Shown: positions 36,139 through 45,352, counted from the stretch's first letter. The stretch: DNA of 64,000 nt from Granulosicoccus sp036478595 (GCA_036478595.1 JAZGEF010000003.1:164780-228779), one strand, 5' to 3'. The notes: generated by a model from the sequence alone, not told the origin. A program made the numbers and translations.

Positions 36139-37665
36139 ATGAAACAGTCCTTGCAGGTCAAGATGGGGCAGACGCTGGCTATGACGCCGCAGCTGCAACA
36201 AGCCATCAAATTATTGCAATTGTCCACATTGGAATTGCAATCTGAAATTCAAGACGCACTTGAAAACAACCCGATGCTGGAAACTCAGGAAGAGGATGGT
36301 GCTGAACCCAAGGAAAATGACTCTGCACGCGCCGCCGGTGACGATGCACAGGATCAGGCTCGCAACGAAGAAACAGCCGCCGCTGCAAGCGCTGATGTCG
36401 GCCCCGAAGAATACGCGCAGGCAAATGAAAATACCGATGTGTTGCCTGACGAACTACCCGTCGACAGCGTTTGGGAGGATGTTTACGAAGCGTCATCCCC
36501 TGCATCAATGCAAAGCGGCGGTGACTTCGAGAATCGTGACTTCACCGAATTTCACAACTCTGGCATCAGCAGCATTCAGGATCATTTAAATGATCAGATC
36601 CGATTTGCGCCATTGTCCGACCGCGATCAAATAATCGCCACTACCATTATCGATGCCGTTGATGACAATGGCTATCTGCTCGACGATGTAGAAGTTCTTC
36701 TCGAGGCACTGAATCGAGATATCGGTAATCCAGAAGATCGCGTTGAACTCAACGAACTTGAATCAGTACTGCACTTAGTGCAACACCTTGACCCTCCAGG
36801 ATGTGCCGCACGAGATGCCAGTGACTGCATGGGCATTCAAATTGGTCAGCTAAAACAAACTGACGTAACTGATCGCGCGATGGCAATCGTTAACAACCAT
36901 CTTGAGTTGCTTGCATCACATGATTTTCCACGTTTGCGCAGATTACTTAAAATCAATGATGATCAACTGCAAGAAGCGATCACGTTAATACGCGGCTTAA
37001 ATCCACGTCCTGGTCGGCAGATTGTGCAGGACCACGATCAATACATCGTACCCGATGTGTTTGTAAAAAAACACAAAGGTGTATGGCGTGTAGAACTCAA
37101 CCCAGACATCGCACCAAAGCTTGGCATAAACGCCTTGTATGCCGGCATGGTTAAACGTGCAGACAAAAGCGATGACAACAACTTTTTGCGTAACCATCTG
37201 CAAGAAGCTCGCTGGTTCATCAAGAGCTTGCAAAGCCGAAACGAAACCCTGTTACGAGTAGCCACTGCAATTGTTGAGCGCCAAAGAAGCTTTTTGGAAT
37301 ATGGCGAGGAAGCAATGAAACCGCTTGTATTACGCGATATCGCTGAACAGCTTAGTTTGCACGAATCGACCATTTCGCGCGTGACTACACAAAAATACAT
37401 TCATACCCCGCGCGGCATTTTTGAATTTAAGTTTTTCTTTTCTAGCCATGTCTCAACAGCAAATGGTGGTGAATGCTCTGCAACTGCTATACGCGCAATG
37501 ATTCGAAAGTACATTGCTGCCGAAGACGCCACAAAACCGCTAAGTGACAGTAAAATTGCCAGCACTTTGGTCGCTGAGGGTATACAGGTGGCGCGAAGAA
37601 CGGTGGCCAAGTATCGTGAGTCGATGGCTATACCTCCATCGAATGAGCGCAAAAGATTGAATTAA
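36139..37665 (+). CDS. rpoN: RNA polymerase sigma-54 factor (RpoN)
   Basis: Alternative sigma factor for -24/-12 promoters that needs AAA+ activators. I start at 36139 (MKQSLQVKMGQ..., 508 residues) because it matches the conserved N-terminus and has GGAA upstream; an in-frame ATG at 36103 would add 12 atypical residues. Region I (MTPQLQQAIKLLQLS), an acidic region II, the core-binding region, and the C-terminal RpoN box (ARRTVAKYRE) are all present. Confidence 0.96.
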   Translation: MKQSLQVKMGQTLAMTPQLQQAIKLLQLSTLELQSEIQDALENNPMLETQEEDGAEPKENDSARAAGDDAQDQARNEETAAAASADVGPEEYAQANENTDVLPDELPVDSVWEDVYEASSPASMQSGGDFENRDFTEFHNSGISSIQDHLNDQIRFAPLSDRDQIIATTIIDAVDDNGYLLDDVEVLLEALNRDIGNPEDRVELNELESVLHLVQHLDPPGCAARDASDCMGIQIGQLKQTDVTDRAMAIVNNHLELLASHDFPRLRRLLKINDDQLQEAITLIRGLNPRPGRQIVQDHDQYIVPDVFVKKHKGVWRVELNPDIAPKLGINALYAGMVKRADKSDDNNFLRNHLQEARWFIKSLQSRNETLLRVATAIVERQRSFLEYGEEAMKPLVLRDIAEQLSLHESTISRVTTQKYIHTPRGIFEFKFFFSSHVSTANGGECSATAIRAMIRKYIAAEDATKPLSDSKIASTLVAEGIQVARRTVAKYRESMAIPPSNERKRLN

Positions 37666-37990
37666 GTTAACAATTTCACAACAGAGCCAATATATGACTG
37701 TATTTGTGCCGATAGATCATTTGCAATTGCGATGTAAAACCTGCATTGTAAAGGCATGAACTTCGGCACAAAACCATTCCGCCCGAACACACACTGCACT
37801 ACCCCCGTGCGCAACAGATTGCAACATCGGCTGCACGGCAATCTATCTAAGCTCTGCAATAATTTTTACCAATTTCTTATTAGCGGCTTCGTCTACACAG
37901 CCGTTAACAAATACAACGTTCAAAACTTTATCACCTGGCCAACAGTGGCCACACCTTCAATTAACTTTTCCACTACTACAGGAGCTGTCT
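37666..37990. other. rpoN-hpf intergenic region with a 10-bp inverted repeat
   Basis: TTTGTGCCGA (37703-37712) and its exact complement TCGGCACAAA (37763-37772) enclose 50 bases that contain further partial complementarity and two GTAAA repeats. This could be a structured leader or a regulatory site for hpf. An open frame at 37756-38055 overlaps hpf and has no recognisable product. No sigma-54 (-24/-12) promoter is evident. Confidence 0.4.
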
Positions 37991-38320
37991 ATGAATCTAA
38001 CGGTTACAGGTCATCATGTAGATGTAACAGAGTCCATGCGAAACTACGTCGGTGACAAACTAAAACGATTAAAACGCCATTCCGAATATTTGTTTGATGT
38101 TCATGTCATCCTTACCGTAGAAAAGCAAAGACAAAAAGCTGAGGCAACCATCCAAGTCCGTGGCGCTAAGATTTACGCCGACACCACCGAATCGGATATG
38201 TACGCCGCCATCGACCTAATGATGGACAAGCTAGACAGACAACTCGTCAAACACAAAGAAAAAGCCAAGGATCACCACAAGGGAGACAAAGCGCCTACTG
38301 TTCCCGAGCATGAGCTGTAG
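37991..38320 (+). CDS. hpf: Ribosome hibernation promoting factor (short HPF)
   Basis: Binds the decoding centre of idle ribosomes and promotes their dimerisation. With 109 residues it is the short form. It opens MNLTVTGHHVDVTESMRNYV (conserved) and carries the mid-protein EVxLxVEKQRxKAEATI-like strand. Strong ribosome site AGGAG before the ATG. Location between rpoN and ptsN is the conserved one. Confidence 0.95.
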   Translation: MNLTVTGHHVDVTESMRNYVGDKLKRLKRHSEYLFDVHVILTVEKQRQKAEATIQVRGAKIYADTTESDMYAAIDLMMDKLDRQLVKHKEKAKDHHKGDKAPTVPEHEL

Positions 38321-38443
38321 CGACTAACGTGTGACTGCGCTTCCACAGTTGGTGACAAAAGTGCTTGTGCGCTCGAAAAATACAAATACGGCGCCTGTAC
38401 TATCCATAATAGTGACAACAGTGCACAATATGTACTGATAGAC

Positions 38444-38472
38444 GAAAAGCTCCGGATACCGGGCTTCTTCGT
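38444..38472 (+). terminator. Hairpin between hpf and ptsN
   Basis: CGAA-AAGC-CCGG pairs with CCGG-GCTT-TTCG around an ATA loop (two single-base bulges), 124 bases after hpf. The following bases are only moderately T-rich. It could partly end the rpoN-hpf transcript or be an RNA structure. Confidence 0.35.
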
Positions 38473-38522
38473 TAGCACTGGCCTAACTATGCTGGATAGC
38501 ACCCGCACCGTTGACAATTTAA

Positions 38523-39032
38523 ATGATTGATTTACCAGAACTTATAGCGCCAGAGCGAGTCATTTGCCGCTGCGAAGCTAAAAGTAAGAAACGCGCCATC
38601 CAAACCGTCGCTGAGCTAATGGCCTTGTCCATCAATGACGAAGAACTCTCAGAAATGGACATCATGGATGCTTTGGTTGGCCGAGAAAAAATTGGCAGCA
38701 CTGCAATCGGCCATGGCGTAGCCCTACCTCACGCCCGAATCCCCGATCTCGACCACGCAGTGGCCACCCTGATCACGCTCGAAAAAGGCGTTGATTTTGA
38801 AGCCTCTGACGAGCAAGACGTTGATCTTATTGTCGGACTGCTAGTGCCACAGGAGTGCAACACTGAGCATCTCGAGATACTTGCCGGCATCGCCAAGCGT
38901 TTTAGCCAGGAAGACTTTCGAGATACTGTCCGCACATTCAAACAAGCCGAGGACTTATTCGGCTATATCCAGAGTTTGGAAATGCAACCTACCATTCCGG
39001 CGGACCAATCAGCGGAAGCTTCAAAAGAGTAG
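38523..39032 (+). CDS. ptsN: PTS IIA-like nitrogen regulatory protein (PtsN)
   Basis: Terminal phosphoacceptor of the nitrogen PTS, a regulator rather than a sugar transporter. It has 169 residues with the phosphorylated His70 in the motif GVALPHARI. Phosphate should come from the enzyme I and HPr encoded downstream. No ribosome site is obvious before the ATG. Confidence 0.95.
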   Translation: MIDLPELIAPERVICRCEAKSKKRAIQTVAELMALSINDEELSEMDIMDALVGREKIGSTAIGHGVALPHARIPDLDHAVATLITLEKGVDFEASDEQDVDLIVGLLVPQECNTEHLEILAGIAKRFSQEDFRDTVRTFKQAEDLFGYIQSLEMQPTIPADQSAEASKE

Positions 39033-39041
39033 CACACGCTT

Positions 39042-40004
39042 ATGTCATCACCTGTTCGCTTAACGGTATCTGAGGTATTCGACGAATTTCAGGAAGACTT
39101 AAAGCTGAGATGGCTTGCTGGTGAAGACGGCGGTCACCGCATACTGACGCGCGACTTATCAGTCCGACAGCGCCCTAGGCTACTAGGCCCACTTAATTTC
39201 AACAGTTCAAATCGTATCCAATTACTGGGGCCGGCCGAAGCTCGCGTTTATCACTTACCCACAGAGCTTGAAGCCAATCGGTTTGAATACCCATTGATTG
39301 ACAGTTGCGATCTGTTTGTGGTTACTGATGACAACGAGCCACCCGAAGGCTTGATCGAACTAGCCAACAAAGCCAACATCCCATTGTTCGTGAGCCGATT
39401 GCGATATGCAGAGTTACACAAGACGCTACGCTATCGACTGACACAGCAACTAGCCGAACGCGAAATTATCCATGGCGTGATGATGGACGTACATGGAAAC
39501 GGCGTGCTGATCACCGGGGACGCTAGCGTGGGAAAAAGCGAGTTGGCACTCGAACTGATCAGTCGTGGCCATATTTTAGTGGCAGACGACGCACCCGAAT
39601 TTAGGCGTATCGCGCCTGGCACTCTAGAGTGCCGATGCCCTGCACTTTTGCAAGACTTTCTCGAAGTACGCGGCCTAGGGATTTTAAATATTGCTCGCAT
39701 GTATGGAGATGCCGCAACGCGTCAGCGCAAGATACTGCGCTTTATTGTTCACCTGCAAGCCGCTAGCGGTGTTGATTTCGAATTATCACTAGATCAAACC
39801 AGCAACGATCGCATGGACGCAGCTGAACAAGAGCAAGATATTCTGGGTGTGTCGATACCGCAACGAATTATCCCTGTTGCACCGGGTCGTAACTTGGCAG
39901 TATTAGTGGAAGCAGCAGTGCGCGAATATATCTTGCGATCAGGTGGCTACAACGCAACTAACGTGTTCATTCAGAAACAATCGAAGGCAATTGCGCAGCA
40001 ATGA
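39042..40004 (+). CDS. hprK: HPr kinase/phosphorylase (HprK)
   Basis: Phosphorylates and dephosphorylates HPr on Ser46. It has 320 residues: an N-terminal domain and a C-terminal kinase with P-loop GDASVGKSE (residues 159-167) and the family signature LEVRGLGILNI. Its substrate is encoded 860 bases downstream and does have a Ser46. Gammaproteobacteria such as E. coli lack HprK, but it is known in several other proteobacterial lineages. Confidence 0.95.
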   Translation: MSSPVRLTVSEVFDEFQEDLKLRWLAGEDGGHRILTRDLSVRQRPRLLGPLNFNSSNRIQLLGPAEARVYHLPTELEANRFEYPLIDSCDLFVVTDDNEPPEGLIELANKANIPLFVSRLRYAELHKTLRYRLTQQLAEREIIHGVMMDVHGNGVLITGDASVGKSELALELISRGHILVADDAPEFRRIAPGTLECRCPALLQDFLEVRGLGILNIARMYGDAATRQRKILRFIVHLQAASGVDFELSLDQTSNDRMDAAEQEQDILGVSIPQRIIPVAPGRNLAVLVEAAVREYILRSGGYNATNVFIQKQSKAIAQQ

Positions 40005-40864
40005 ATAGTCTGATCATCATCACGGGCTTGTCTGGCTCTGGCAAAAGTGTTGCCTTGCACACGCTCGAAGACTCAGGTTACTACTGCATTGACAACCTGC
40101 CAGGGGAGGTCATGACAGCCGTGCTGGACACATTGTTTGCCAAGCCAGGTGAACCGTACAAAAAATTAGCCATCGGCATTGACATGCGCAGCGAAGAACA
40201 CAATGCTGACGGCCTGCTGCGCATCCTGAAGCAATTGCGAATTCGCGAAAATCTTGATGTGCGCGTGGTATTCCTGGATACCGATCGCAGCACCCTGGTT
40301 ACGCGCTTTAGCGAAACCAGACGCCGACACCCGCTAAGCACATCCGCTGTACCCCTCATTACTGCCATCGATAACGAAGCACGCCTACTTGAAGGGCTGA
40401 AATCAGAATCCAATGTGGTGATTGATACATCCGTACTAACACTGCATGAGCTGCGCGATATTATTCGCACCGCTATTAGCAATTCCCAATCACAGGGCTT
40501 ATCGCTTATTTTTCAATCGTTCGGTTTTAAACAAGGCACACCCGCCAGTACCGATTTTATGTTTGATGTTCGCTGCCTACCTAACCCACACTGGGAGCCC
40601 GACTTGCGCCCATTTAATGGCCGCGAGCAACCCATCATCGACTTCTTAGAGCAACAACCACCGGTCACAAAAATGTACGAACACATCTGTGCGTTTCTTG
40701 AACAATGGTTGCCGGAATTCCAGAATGAAAACCGAGCTTATCTCACTGTATCGATTGGCTGCACCGGCGGTCGGCATCGATCAGTGTATTTGACAGAAAA
40801 ACTTGCCGCGCATTTTGGTTCGGTAGGCGATAATGTCAGTATCAGACACAGGGATCTTCGTTGA
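40001..40864 (+). CDS. rapZ: RNase adapter / nucleotide-binding protein RapZ
   Basis: P-loop protein that in E. coli guides RNase E to the GlmZ sRNA and so controls amino-sugar synthesis. It has 287 residues: Walker A GLSGSGKS (residues 8-15) and the conserved C-terminal GCTGGRHRSVYLTE motif. ATGA overlap with hprK. Confidence 0.96.
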   Translation: MNSLIIITGLSGSGKSVALHTLEDSGYYCIDNLPGEVMTAVLDTLFAKPGEPYKKLAIGIDMRSEEHNADGLLRILKQLRIRENLDVRVVFLDTDRSTLVTRFSETRRRHPLSTSAVPLITAIDNEARLLEGLKSESNVVIDTSVLTLHELRDIIRTAISNSQSQGLSLIFQSFGFKQGTPASTDFMFDVRCLPNPHWEPDLRPFNGREQPIIDFLEQQPPVTKMYEHICAFLEQWLPEFQNENRAYLTVSIGCTGGRHRSVYLTEKLAAHFGSVGDNVSIRHRDLR

Positions 40865-40865
40865 C

Positions 40866-41135
40866 GTGGTTACCACTAATATCACCATCATCAACAAGCT
40901 TGGCTTGCACGCACGAGCCGCAGCCAAGTTAGTCAAGCTTTGCGCCACCTTCGATGCCGACATCGATATCGAAAAAAAAGGCCAACAGGTTAACTGTAAA
41001 AGCATCATGGGGGTAATGATGTTGGCCGCCAGCTGTGGCAGCACTGTTACACTAACCGCTGAAGGCGATGATGCAGACAAAGCCGTATTGGCTATCACCG
41101 ATCTATTCAATCGCCGTTTTGATGAAGATGAATAA
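40866..41135 (+). CDS. Phosphocarrier protein HPr
   Basis: Transfers phosphate from enzyme I to PtsN-type acceptors. I chose the GTG at 40866 (89 residues, the usual HPr length), which puts the active His exactly at residue 15 (GLHAR) and the regulatory Ser at 46 (KSIMG), the canonical numbers. An upstream ATG at 40833 lies inside rapZ and would break this. It follows the rapZ stop by one base. Confidence 0.93.
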   Translation: MVTTNITIINKLGLHARAAAKLVKLCATFDADIDIEKKGQQVNCKSIMGVMMLAASCGSTVTLTAEGDDADKAVLAITDLFNRRFDEDE

Positions 41136-41192
41136 CTTACCAAGCGCATTGCAAGCTAGCACTATGCAAACTACGACTACAGGCCGCGTTAG

Positions 41193-42929
41193 ATGAGCTT
41201 GATGTTTACCGGTATCGGTGTATCTCGTGGCGTGGCCATTGGGGATGCACATCTGGTACGTCGCAATCAAGTGGATGTCTCGGCACGAAAACTCACCAAA
41301 CGTGCCATACCCGGCGAGATCAAACGCCTGCGTCATGCAATTAAGTCAGCACGCAAAGAATTACTAGCCACACTGGGTGCTATTCCAAAAGATACTGGCT
41401 GCGATATCGCAGCGTTTATTGAAACGCACATCTTGATGCTGGATGACAGCCTGCTATCAAAAAAACCCATCGAAACTATCAAAAACGAACAATGCAACGC
41501 CGAAGCGGCCCTACAACAGCAGCGCGAAGAGCTAAGCAAAGTATTTGCATCGATGGACGACAACTACATCTCTACTCGTATTGATGATGTTAATCATGTG
41601 ATCGATGCGGTGTTGCGCGCGCTGAATGACAGCAATGAAACGTTTGGCGGTGAACACTGGAAGGGCCAAATTGTTATCGCTGATGATCTCACTCCCGCCG
41701 ATACAGTGGTTATGCGTAACTATGGCGTGGCGGGGTTTATCACCGAAACCGGCGGCCAGCTATCGCACACTGCCATTCTTGCTCGTAGTCTGGGTATACC
41801 GGCCATCGTCGGCGTGCATAACATACGTGAATATATCAAGTCGGGCGAAACCATCACCCTAAATGGCGAATCGGGTTTAATTTTGGCTGACGCCACCGAT
41901 GACATACTGGCTGGTTTTCGCGAGCAACAAAAGGCGCACAAACTACAGCAACGCGAGCTCAGTAAAATAAACGACATGCAAGCGGTCACCCGTGACGGCG
42001 TCCGCTTGCAACTCAACGTCAACATTGAAATAGATGATGACATCAAAGCGATGAAACGCGTGCATGCAGATGGCGTGGGTTTATATCGAACAGAATTTTT
42101 ATACCTTGACCAATCGGCCGTGCCTACAGAACAGCAGCACTTCAAGGCTTACACAAAAGTATTGCGCGCACTTAAGGGCGCACCGTTAACGTTACGCACA
42201 GCGGATCTCGGTGCTGATAAAGACTTCTCTAGTGTGTTTAGCAACACGCGACGAAAACAAAATAGCAACCCCGCATTGGGCATGCGCGGCATACGGCTTT
42301 GCTTAAACGATACGTCTATTTTTATACCGCAATTACGCGCGATTCTGCGCGCCTCAAGCCGCGGACCGGTGCGAATTCTGTTGCCAATGTTAACCTCAAC
42401 TGCCGAGGTCACTCAAACCTTAGCGATTATCGAATCAGTTAAAGACGATTTACGCTCCGAAGGTATTGAGTTTGATGAAGCTATCCCGGTTGGCGGCATG
42501 ATCGAAGTGCCAGCTGCCGCCATTGCTGCTGATCAGTTTGCAACCCAACTCGACTTTTTATCGATCGGCACCAATGATCTCATTCAATACACGCTGGCCA
42601 TCGATCGGATCGATGACCAAGTCGATTACCTTTACGACCCATTACATCCTGCCGTTTTACAGTTGATCAACCATGTCATCGCCGCCGGACGCACAGCCAA
42701 TATTCCCATCGCCATGTGTGGTGAAATGGCAGGGGACCCGCGCTATGTGCGCTTGTTGCTGGGTTTAGGCTTGACTAACTTCAGCATGCCACCCAACTCC
42801 CTGCTGGAGGTTAAACGGTGTTTAATCGACAGCCGACGCGTACGATTGCGTAAACTTGCGCAGGGCATGTTACAAGCCACAAGTAGAGAAGAACAACAAT
42901 CTCTGCTGGCTCGGATAAACAGCAACTAG
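41193..42929 (+). CDS. ptsI: Phosphoenolpyruvate-protein phosphotransferase (enzyme I)
   Basis: Starts the PTS phosphorelay by taking phosphate from PEP on a histidine (His192, in GGQLSHTAILA). It has 578 residues and no N-terminal GAF domain, so it is ptsI-like in layout rather than the E. coli PtsP type, though from its neighbours it serves the nitrogen PTS. The PEP-binding C-terminal barrel (GTNDLIQYTLAIDR) is intact. Confidence 0.94.
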   Translation: MSLMFTGIGVSRGVAIGDAHLVRRNQVDVSARKLTKRAIPGEIKRLRHAIKSARKELLATLGAIPKDTGCDIAAFIETHILMLDDSLLSKKPIETIKNEQCNAEAALQQQREELSKVFASMDDNYISTRIDDVNHVIDAVLRALNDSNETFGGEHWKGQIVIADDLTPADTVVMRNYGVAGFITETGGQLSHTAILARSLGIPAIVGVHNIREYIKSGETITLNGESGLILADATDDILAGFREQQKAHKLQQRELSKINDMQAVTRDGVRLQLNVNIEIDDDIKAMKRVHADGVGLYRTEFLYLDQSAVPTEQQHFKAYTKVLRALKGAPLTLRTADLGADKDFSSVFSNTRRKQNSNPALGMRGIRLCLNDTSIFIPQLRAILRASSRGPVRILLPMLTSTAEVTQTLAIIESVKDDLRSEGIEFDEAIPVGGMIEVPAAAIAADQFATQLDFLSIGTNDLIQYTLAIDRIDDQVDYLYDPLHPAVLQLINHVIAAGRTANIPIAMCGEMAGDPRYVRLLLGLGLTNFSMPPNSLLEVKRCLIDSRRVRLRKLAQGMLQATSREEQQSLLARINSN

Positions 42930-42985
42930 TTGCAACGATAAAGTCGTTACCGAGCAGTACTCAGCCAAGGCGTCGGAGCCACACC

Positions 42986-44326
42986 ATCGACAGCGAAAAC
43001 GAAAAGCAGCTAACCGAACTCGCAGACAATATCAATGAAGGTTCATTGGCGGCTGCGCGCTCGGTTATGCAGGCTATGCACCCGGCTGAAATAGCCGATG
43101 CGCTCGAGTCGCTGCCCATTGCCAATCGGCTCATCCTCTGGGAGCTCGTCGATCCAAATCATGATGGTGAAGTATTGATGGAAGTGCATGACGAAGTTCG
43201 TGCCACACTCGTCAACGACATGGAGCTCGAAGAGTTGCGGGCGGCAACTGAACAGCTCGACCTTGATGACCGTGCTGATTTTATTCAATCACTGCCCGAA
43301 AAATTAACACGCAAGCTGCTATCAGGCATGGGGCGTCAAGATCGCGAACGGCTAGAGCAAGTGCTCTCCTATCCCGAAGATAGTGCCGGTGGTTTAATGA
43401 ACCTTGACACCATTACGGTTCGCGGCGACGTTACACTTGATGTTGTATTACGCTATCTGCGTAGACGCAGTAACCTGCCCCGCCACACCGATAGATTATG
43501 GGTGGTCGATTTATACGGCCGCTATCGCGGCGAGTTACCTATCCGGCGGCTGCTAACGGGCAAAACTGATTTATTGGTATCTGATGTATATCGCAAAGAC
43601 GTCGAGCCGCTACACGTGCTTACGCCAGCCAGCGAAGTCTCCCGACACTTCGAAGATTACGACCTTGTCTCGGCAGCCGTTGTTGACGACAACAAGCTAT
43701 TGATAGGCCGCGTAACGATTGATGATGTTGTTGACATTATCCGCGAAGAGGCCGAGCAATCTGTGATGAGTATGGCTGGCCTAAGCCAAGAAGATGACTT
43801 CTTCTCGCCGGTGTTTCGCAGTATGCGCAAGCGAACCTTGTGGCTAGGCGTCAACCTTCTCACCGCACTACTAGCCTCATGGGTAATAGCGCAATTTGAA
43901 GGTACGCTGGAACGCGTGGTAACACTAGCGGTACTAATGACGGTGGTACCTAGTATGGGCGGCATAGCAGGCAACCAAACGCTGACATTAGTAATACGCG
44001 GCCAAGCGCTCGGACAAATTAACCGCAGTAACACACGCGCAATGTTGGCAAAGGAGCTGGCAGTAGGTTTACTAAATGGCTTAATGTGGGCCTTCGTCGT
44101 GAGCGTGTTTACTTATCTGTGGTTTGGTGATTGGCAGATTGGTTTGATACTAGGCGCCGCATTGCTGATCAACATGATTTGCGCGGCGGCTGCGGGCCTG
44201 ATTATACCGGTTGTGATGCGTAAGGCTGGAATTGATCCAGCGCTAGCTGGTGGTGTTGCACTAACAACGATCACTGATGTAATCGGTCTAATCGCTTTTT
44301 TGGGGTTAGCGACGATATGGCTTTAG
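42986..44326 (+). CDS. mgtE: Magnesium transporter MgtE
   Basis: Mg2+ channel of the inner membrane: N-terminal helical domain (HPAEIADALESLP), two CBS domains that sense Mg2+, and five C-terminal helices with PSMGGIAGNQTLT and late ALTTITDVIG pore motifs. The frame has no ATG or GTG; the only usual codon is a TTG at 43046, which would cut the N-terminal helix. The protein clearly continues upstream (DSENEKQLTELADNINEGS). An ATC at 42986 lies seven bases after GGAG, and I take it as the likely start (447 residues). Product is secure, start is not. Confidence 0.85.
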   Translation: MDSENEKQLTELADNINEGSLAAARSVMQAMHPAEIADALESLPIANRLILWELVDPNHDGEVLMEVHDEVRATLVNDMELEELRAATEQLDLDDRADFIQSLPEKLTRKLLSGMGRQDRERLEQVLSYPEDSAGGLMNLDTITVRGDVTLDVVLRYLRRRSNLPRHTDRLWVVDLYGRYRGELPIRRLLTGKTDLLVSDVYRKDVEPLHVLTPASEVSRHFEDYDLVSAAVVDDNKLLIGRVTIDDVVDIIREEAEQSVMSMAGLSQEDDFFSPVFRSMRKRTLWLGVNLLTALLASWVIAQFEGTLERVVTLAVLMTVVPSMGGIAGNQTLTLVIRGQALGQINRSNTRAMLAKELAVGLLNGLMWAFVVSVFTYLWFGDWQIGLILGAALLINMICAAAAGLIIPVVMRKAGIDPALAGGVALTTITDVIGLIAFLGLATIWL

Positions 44327-44365
44327 CCAGACTTGCTGGCGTTAATTGATATTATTTCAGTGTGA

Positions 44366-44659
44366 CTATCGAGTTACAGCGCAAAGTCTATTTGTGCTGT
44401 TCGACGCTATCGCAGTTAATTTCTCAGCATCAATTTGCACGTATTCGGAAGTGTGCTGAACTTCTTCTAGCAACTTCTGTGAATCAATTGCAAAACCCTG
44501 AAACATAAAATGTGTTTCTTCCCAAGGCTTATCAAGCTCGCTAACGTACATGCCAAGTTTAAGTTGGTTACGGTGTACCCAACGCTTACTTTTAACAACG
44601 CGTTCTACCGTCCGCACTGATGGGAATCGATTTGATTTTCTTTTAAATCCAAACAACAT
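44366..44659 (-). CDS. Stand-alone DUF3391 domain protein
   Basis: A 97-residue protein matching the DUF3391 domain normally found as the N-terminus of HD-GYP cyclic-di-GMP phosphodiesterases: WVHRNQLKLGMYVSELDKPW, then FMFQGFAIDS and a VQIDAEK strand. It ends before any HD-GYP domain, and the remaining 40 bases to mgtE hold no trace of one. Either a domain kept on its own or a truncated gene. Convergent with mgtE. Confidence 0.7.
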   Translation of the reverse strand: MLFGFKRKSNRFPSVRTVERVVKSKRWVHRNQLKLGMYVSELDKPWEETHFMFQGFAIDSQKLLEEVQHTSEYVQIDAEKLTAIASNSTNRLCAVTR

Positions 44660-44878
44660 GATAGTTCTCTCCGGTCGGGTAAGCCCGATCTCGTTATTGC
44701 CTTATGAGGCCTTGGGAATAACGATACTAGGCAATAATCAACACCGCCAGCGAATACGGGCGATTTCTAGCGCTGCTACTCGCTTCTTAAGGCGTTTGTA
44801 TTAATAATGTGAAGAGTTACAAGTTCTGTAATGTAGCCCGGCGCAGCAATATGAACCAGCTAACACTCCTCGTCCACG

Positions 44879-45041
44879 CGGCCGGCATCCTTCACACGAA
44901 CTTAGCGCCCTCCACAGTAGGCTCCGATTACTGGGACGCCATAAACCCATCCATGGGGGCTTCGCAACGGCATCCTTGCCGTTGAGACCCAAAAATCGGA
45001 ACCTACTGCGGAGTACACACGTTCCCGTGAAGGATACCTCT
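44879..45041 (+). repeat. Structured palindromic repeat element, copy 1
   Basis: A 163-bp element: left end CGGCCGGCATCC, 58-bp core (44933-44990), right end GGATACCTCT. Outer GGCATCCTTCAC pairs with GTGAAGGATACC; a second stem pairs 44915-44929 with 44994-45008 (14 of 15); the core itself has small hairpins (CCCAT/ATGGG and AACGGC/GCCGTT). Copy 2 lies 43 bp away in reverse orientation. No transposase nearby; MITE- or REP-like. Confidence 0.85.
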
Positions 45042-45084
45042 TGCAATTTGTAAGGGGATCTTTCTTAACTACGCACACGATCAC

Positions 45085-45248
45085 AGAGGTATCCATCACT
45101 CAGACGCGTGTCCTCTGGGGTCGGCGCCGGGTCTCGGGTCTCGGAGGCATGGACGCCGACGCGAAGCCCTCATGGATGAGTTCATGGCGTCCCGAGACCC
45201 GGCGCCGACCCCAGAGGACACTAAAGTCTGAGTGATGGATGCCGGCCG
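45085..45248 (-). repeat. Structured palindromic repeat element, copy 2
   Basis: A 164-bp inverted copy of the element at 44879-45041. Read on the minus strand, the ends and segment lengths match (55/58/51 against 54/58/51 bases). The 58-bp core (45136-45193) agrees at 48 positions. Its stems are different in sequence but perfect: 30 bp (45109-45138 with 45191-45220) and 15 bp (45091-45105 with 45226-45240). Confidence 0.85.
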
Positions 45249-45352
45249 ACCTTCAAATGGTTGGATTTAAGACAAATTCAAACGACGGTGAAAGCTAAGC
45301 AGTCAGTCCAACAGTTAGTCAATAAAATGCCGTCAAAAGGCGCTATCCCCAG

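Noticed and set aside
37756..38055. Open frame overlapping the start of hpf
   Set aside because: It overlaps hpf in another frame and starts inside the inverted repeat; no family resemblance.
44879..45248. CRISPR array or attenuator
   Set aside because: Only two copies in opposite orientation, no regular spacers, no cas genes; ends and core mark a discrete repeat element.
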